Below are positions 58,385-64,000 of a stretch of 64,000 nucleotides of DNA, piece by piece (positions within the stretch are counted from its first letter, which is position 1; every line of letters starts with the position of its first letter). The notes under the pieces are model-generated. The model saw only the letters and a list, made by a program, of their open reading frames with translations, made no database searches and was not told where the DNA came from. Origin of the DNA: Odiellus spinosus (lineage: Eukaryota; Arthropoda; Arachnida; Opiliones; Phalangiidae). The stretch lies in the NCBI GenBank assembly GCA_963920705.1, contig OY987227.1:5071143-5135142 (forward strand), written 5' to 3'. Position numbers and translations under genes: made by a program.

Positions 58385-58756
58385 CTGATCACTACAGGCT
58401 CGTTTTCGAAATAATTTTCAATACACCGTAGCTGAATTCAGATGATAATTATACCAAAATGTGATACACGCTCGAGCCAACCAGGATTCGAACCTGGAAT
58501 CTTCTGCTCCGTAGGCAGACGCAATGGCCCTGATTACTACAGGCTCGTTTTCGAAATAGTTTTCAATATACCGTAGTTGAATTCTTAAGATAATTATATC
58601 AAAATGTGATACACGCTCGAGCCAACCAGGAGCGTAGGCAGACGCGTTATCCATTGCGCCATTGCCCCGTGATCACTATAGGCTCGTTTTCGAAATAATT
58701 TTCAATATACCTTAGTTGAATTCGGATGATAATTATATCAAAATGTGATACACGTT

Positions 58757-58829
58757 CGAGCCAACCAGGATTCGTACCTGGAATCTTCTGCTCAGTAGGC
58801 AGACGCGATATCCATTGCGCCTTTGCCCC
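58757..58829 (-). pseudogene. tRNA-Arg body with ACT anticodon
   Basis: ACT and A55 with further D-arm and acceptor changes. Confidence 0.7.
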
Positions 58830-59287
58830 CTGATCACTACAGGCTCGTTTTCGAAATAATTTTCAATATACCTTAGTTGAATTCAGATGATAATTATATC
58901 AAAATGTGATACACGCTCGAGCCAACCAGGATTCGAACCTGGAATCTTCTGCTCCGTAGGCTGACGCGTTATCCATTGCGCCATTGGCCCGTGATCACTA
59001 CAGGCTCGTTGTCGAAATAATTTTCAATATACCGTAGTTGAATCATTATAGACTCGTTTTCGAAATAATTTTCAATATACCGTAGTTGAATTCATAAGAT
59101 AATTATTTCAAAATGTGATACACGCTCGAGCCAACCAGGATTCGAACGTGGAATCTTCTGCTCCGTAGGCAGACGCGTTATCCATTGCGCCATTGCCCCG
59201 TGATCACTATAGGCTCGTTTTCGAAATAATTTTCAATATACCTTAGTTGAATTCAGATGATAATTATATCAAAATGTGATACACGTT

Positions 59288-59360
59288 CGAGCCAACCAGG
59301 ATTCGTACCTGGAATCTTCTGCTCAGTAGGCAGACGCGTTATCCATTGCGCCATTGCCCC
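59288..59360 (-). pseudogene. tRNA-Arg body with ACT anticodon
   Basis: ACT, A55 and G4-G69. Confidence 0.72.
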
Positions 59361-59593
59361 CTGATCACTACAGGCTCGTTTTCGAAATAATTTCCAATAT
59401 GCCGTAGTTAAATTCAGAAGAAAATTATTTCAAAATGTGATACACGCTCGAGCCAACCAGGATTCGAACCTGGAATCTTCTGCTCCGTAGGCAGACGCAA
59501 TGGCCCTGATTACTACAGGCTCGTTTTCGAAATAATTTTCAATATACCGTAGTTGAATTCATAAGATAATTATATCAAAATGTGATACACGCT

Positions 59594-59666
59594 CGAGCCA
59601 ACCAGGATTCGAACCTGGAATCTTCTGCTCCGTAGGCAGACGCGTTATCCATTGCGCCATTGGCCC
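59594..59666 (-). tRNA. tRNA-Arg-ACG: tRNA-Arg(ACG), intact
   Basis: Last intact copy in the window. Confidence 0.92.
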
Positions 59667-60060
59667 CTGATCACTACAATCTCGTTTTCGAAATAATTTT
59701 CAATACACCGTAGCTGAATTCAGATGATAATTATATCAAAATGTGATACACGCTCGAGCCAACCAGGATTCGAACCTGGAATCTTCTGCTCCGTAGGCAG
59801 ACGCAATGGCCCTGATTACTACAGGCTCGTTTTCGAAATAGTTTTCAATATACCGTAGTTGAATTCATAAGATAATTATATCAAAATGTGATACACGCTC
59901 GAGCCAACCAGGATTCGAACCTGGAATCTTCTTCTCCGTAGGCAGACGCGTTATCCATTGCGCCATTGCCCCGTGATCACTATAAGCTCGTTTTCGAAAT
60001 AATTTTCAATATACCTTAGTTGAATTCAGATGATAATTATATCAAAATGTGATACACGTT

Positions 60061-60133
60061 CGAGCCAACCAGGATTCGTACCTGGAATCTTCTGCTCAGT
60101 AGGCAGACGCGTTATCCATTGCGCCATTGCCCC
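60061..60133 (-). pseudogene. tRNA-Arg body with ACT anticodon
   Basis: Last ACT copy; third-block partner of 57467 and 58757. Confidence 0.72.
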
Positions 60134-60406
60134 CTGATCACTACAGGCTCGTTTTCGAAATAATTTTCAATATACCTTAGTTGAATTCAGATGATAATTA
60201 TATCAAAATGTGATACACGCTCGAGCCAACCAGGATTCGAACCTGGAATCTTCTGCTCCGTAGGCTGACGCGTTATCCATTGCGCCATTGGCCCGTGATC
60301 ACTACAGGCTCGTTGTCGAAATAATTTTCAATATACCGTAGTTGAATCATTATAGACTCGTTTTCGAAATAATTTTCAATATACCGTAGTTGAATTCATA
60401 AGATAA

Positions 60407-61840
60407 TTATATCAAAAATGTCTTTGCGAACAAAGACCCAGAAGGACATGTTATGGCCTTGAATGTCTGAAGTGACAGATATTTAATTTTCTTTTAAAAC
60501 ATTAAATTTAAATACAATTAAATTTTCTTTTAAAACATGAAATTTAAATACAATTAGATTTTCTTTTAAAACGAAATTTAAATATAATCACAATCTGGCA
60601 CGATTTAGAGTTTCAAATTTCAATACAACTGATTTTATTCACTCGGAAATATTTAAGAAAAACATAACAGACGATTTTCTCCCATTGACGCTTAACATTA
60701 AATTTCGCTTAATTATTTTTCAGGGAAAACGTGTATTGAACTGTTATTTTTCAGTATAACGCGAGTCCACTTTATGTTTTCTTAGTTTAACCCGAATTTG
60801 CACGACTCGCAATTGAACGGATCGTTAAAAATACTCGCCGGTTTATTGGAATGGGTATATGATAAAGGGAAATGTGTTTTTTAAAGCCCGTTTAAAGTCA
60901 CCTTCTTTTCTAGCTTAGCAGACGACGCAAACCATAACAATTTGTACTTTCAAAGCTATATTGCGCGCGCAAGCGGAGAGAATTTCAAAGCGACGAATTT
61001 TAGAGCGGATAAGCTTTTTAAATAAATTGTAATACTTTCATTTTTCTTTTCATTAAAACCGTACAATTAAAATGATGATTTCCATAAGGGACCACTAATT
61101 AGTTATTAGGAGTTATAAAAAAACATCCATGAATTAGGTTTGTTCGTTTGCAACCCAAGTTAAAAATTAAAATATGGTGAATTTTTATTCCCTTTAAATT
61201 CCTTGTATAAGCATCCGTAAGCTAACATGAACGAATTGCCTCGACTAAAGTCGAGGAGTTGTAATAAAACATTATCCATGGATTAGGTTTGTTCGTTTGC
61301 AACCTAGATTAAAAATTAAAATATGGGGAATTTTTTTCCCTTTAAATTCCTTGATAAGCATTCATAAGCTAACATGAACGAGAACGAATTGCCTCGACTA
61401 AAGTCGAAGAGTTATAATAAAGCATTATCCATAGAAAACATTATCCATAGAAAACATTATCCAATTAAGGTATGAGATCAGATCATAGAACTTTGAGTCT
61501 ATGCCTAAAGCCAAAGCTAAATTAAGTATATTTTTCTATCGAAATTTAATGTTAAGCGTCAATGGGAGAAAATCGTCTGTTATGTTTTTCTTAAATATTT
61601 CCGAGTGAATAAAATCAGTTGTATTGAAATTTGAAACTCTAAATCGTGCCAGATTGTGATTATATTTAAATTTCGTTTTAAAAGAAAATCTAATTGTATT
61701 TAAATTTCATGTTTTAAAAGAAAATTTAATTGTATTTAAATTTAATGTTTTAAAAGAAAATTAAATATCTGTCACTTCAGACATTCAAGGCCATAACATG
61801 TCCTTCTGGGTCTTTGTTCGCAAAGACATTTTTGATATAA
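60407..61840. mobile_element. Block F fold-back element, second copy
   Basis: Arms 60407-60707 and 61540-61840, with the same 301-bp arm length, the same tip hairpins and the same loop as 38524-39957 (offset 21883), differing at a few loop bases. Inserted at the same spacer point in the array. Confidence 0.8.
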
Positions 61841-61904
61841 TATCTGTCACTTCAGTCTAACACGAAAGTGTTAACTTCTATATTAAAAGACTAGCCCTTT
61901 AAAA

Positions 61905-63745
61905 AGTGATTCAGTCAAATCTCTACATTTTTACCATTGCCCTTTAAACCCAATTAAAATTAATTTTTTCATAATTTTTGATGTTAATAGCTGCGGCAGC
62001 CGCACTTGATTCAGTCAAATCTCTACATTTTTACCATTGCCCTTTAATCCCAATTAAAAAAATTTTTTACATTATTTTTGATGTTAATAGCTGGGGCAGC
62101 CTCACTTGATTCAGTCAGATCTCTACATTTTTACCATTGCCCTTTAATCCCAATTAAAATTAATTTTTACATTATTTTTGATGTTAATAGCTGGGGGAGC
62201 CGCACTTGATTCAGTCAAATCTCTACATTTTTACCATTGCCCTTTAATTCCAATTAAAAAAAATTTTTACATTATTTTTGATGTTAATAGCTGGGGGAGC
62301 CGCACTTGATTCAGTCAGATCTCTACATTTTTACCATTGCCCTTTAAACCCAATTAAAATTAATTATTTCACAATTTTTGATGTTAATAGCTGGGGCAGC
62401 CTCACTTGATTCAGTCAAATTTCTACATTTTTACCAGTGCCCTTTAATCCCAATTAAAATTTATTTTTTCATTATTTTTGATGTTAATAGCTGGGGCAGC
62501 CTCACTTGATTCAGTCAAACCTCTACATTTTTACCAGTGCCCTTTAATCCCAATTTAAAATTAATTTTTACATAATTTTTGATGTTAATAGCTTGTGCAG
62601 CCGCACTTGATTCAGTCAAATCTCTACATTTTTACCATTGCCCTTTAATCCCAATTAAAATTATTTTTTTCCTTATTTTTGATGTTAATAGCTGGGGCAG
62701 CCGCACTTGATTCAGTCAAATCTCTACATTTTTACCATTGCCCTTTAATCCCAATTAAAATTAATTTTTTCCTTATTTTTGATGTTAATAGCTGGGGCAG
62801 CCGCACTTGATTTAGTCAAATTTCTACATTTTTACCATTGCCCTTTAAACCTAATTAAACTAAATTTTTTCATAATTTTTGATGTTAATAGCTGCGGCAG
62901 CCGCACTTGATTTAGTCAAATTTCTACATTTTTACCATTGCCCTTTAAACCCAATTAAAATTAATTTTTTCATAATTTTTGATGTTAATGGCTGGGGCAG
63001 CCGCACTTGATTTAGTCAAATTTCTACATTTTTACCATTGCCCTTTAAACCCAATTAAAATTAATTTTTTCATAATTTTTGATGTTAATGGCTGGGGCAG
63101 CCGCACTTGATTTAGTCAAATTTCTACATTTTTACCATTGCCCTTTAAACCCAATTAAAATTAATTTTTTCATAATTTTTGATGTTAATAGCTGGGGCAG
63201 CCTCACTTGATTCAGTCAGATCTCTACATTTTCCCCATTGCCCTTTAAACCCAATTAAAATTAATTTTTTCATCAATTTTGATGTTAATACCTCCGACAG
63301 CCGCAGCGAAATCATTATATTTTCCCCATTGCCCTTTAAACCAAATTTAAATTAAATTTTTCATCAATTTTGATGTTAATACCTGCGACAGCCGCAGTGA
63401 AATCTTTATATTTTCCCCATTGCCCTTTAAACCAAATTTAAATTAATTATTTCAGCAATTTTGATGTTAATACCTCCGACAGCCGCAATGAAATCTTTAT
63501 ATTTTCCCCATTGCCCTTTAAACCAAATTTAAATTAATTATTTCAGCAATTTTGATGTTAATACATCCGACAGCCGCAATGAAATCTTTATATTTTCCCC
63601 ATTGCCCTTTAAACCAAATTTAAATTAATTATTTCAGCAATTTTGATGTTAATACCTCCGACAGCCGCAGCGAAATCTTTATATTTTCCCCATTGCCCTT
63701 TAAACCAAATTCCAATTAATTTTTTCATTATTTTTGATGTTAATA
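61905..63745. repeat. 100-bp satellite, second copy, about 19 units
   Basis: Same family and same 3' run of 91-bp units as 40020-42866, but about ten units fewer, with the loss in the 100-bp part. Confidence 0.9.
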
Positions 63746-64000
63746 CCTTCCTTATTGCCGTTCGGAATGGCAAGTCGTTCGGAATTTCACTCATTTTTAA
63801 AAAGGAGAGTACTTTTAAGGCGGAGAAATTGAAAATTAATGTTATTCTATGGGATTTAGTTTTTTTGCAAGAGACTTACCTTTCAGATTTATTTTCTAAT
63901 GCTTCCAAATATTTTACAGGCTTTATTTTAAGACTAATTTCATAATTTTATACCGATTAGTTTGGTCACAGTCTATAAACGGCAAAAATATGAAGAAGGA
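63746..64000. repeat. Second fold-back region, left arm, cut by the window end
   Basis: Matches 42867-43120 with a base change at the GATTTAG position and a small difference near the last bases. The palindrome and right arm lie beyond the window. Confidence 0.75.

Larger units (their letters stand above)
57161..60294. repeat. 1.3-kb higher-order repeat, three four-unit blocks
   Basis: The series D-arm deletion, G30/A40, ACT, A29 occurs at 57161-57700, 58473-58990 and 59755-60294, about 1.3 kb apart. In the middle block the second unit has lost a further 22 nt (58618-58668). Confidence 0.82.
55175..60417 (-). repeat. tRNA-Arg satellite array 6 (31 units)
   Basis: Degenerate copies: D-arm deletions at 55394, 56602, 57161, 58473, 59449, 59755; G30/A40 at 55539, 57306, 59900; A29 at 57628, 58918, 60222; 26-nt stub at 56279; rewritten anticodon strand at 55909; internal deletions at 56956, 57837, 58618; G4-G69 at 57990; G4-G69 plus a T-stem mismatch at 59127. 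Confidence 0.95.

Overview
The window is about 64 kb of AT-rich animal DNA with no believable protein-coding gene. It is satellite-like. Roughly 38 kb is one family of tandem repeats in which each unit of about 161 bp carries a minus-strand tRNA gene or a decayed copy of one. The intact copy folds as tRNA-Arg with anticodon ACG. An arthropod, probably an insect, is the best guess: there are short TTAGG-type tracts, the tRNA closely matches the animal tRNA-Arg(ACG) type, and a TATA-like motif lies upstream of each copy. The species cannot be named from this sequence.

Layout. There are six tRNA arrays: 1-17682, 21575-24311, 28259-38534, 43783-44956, 50154-51475 and 55175-60417. By reading each unit I count 229 tRNA copies or remnants (106, 16, 61, 7, 8 and 31). 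Forty-eight are intact by eye, and 42 of those look identical over 73 nt. The rest fall into recurring classes: acceptor mismatches, anticodon changes (ACT, ACC, GCG, ATG, ACA), a 15-nt D-arm deletion, a 47-nt deletion leaving a 26-nt stub, and anticodon-stem lesions. Each class recurs in many places, so units were copied in blocks after mutation. Higher-order duplications of 0.7, 1.3, 1.7, 2.2, 6.5, 6.6 and 6.8 kb can be traced by shared variants.

Two kinds of non-tRNA DNA interrupt the arrays. Element H (17683-21574, 24312-28258, 44957-46247 partial, 46248-50153, 51476-55174) is about 3.9 kb and non-coding. It starts with a strong hairpin, followed by a TGTC-rich microsatellite, a 20-bp minisatellite set between inverted repeats, and a 3' half of diverged direct repeats. 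It ends with a TTAGG-like tract and a short inverted copy of its own start. Uninterrupted versions of its target site are present elsewhere in the window. Block F (38535-43782, and 60418 to the window end) has a 301-bp near-perfect inverted repeat, a 91-100-bp satellite and a second fold-back region.

No CRISPR array, rRNA, operon or recognisable transposase was seen. The tRNA units each have internal A and B boxes and a downstream T4, so the intact copies could be transcribed by RNA polymerase III. Whether they are cannot be told from sequence.
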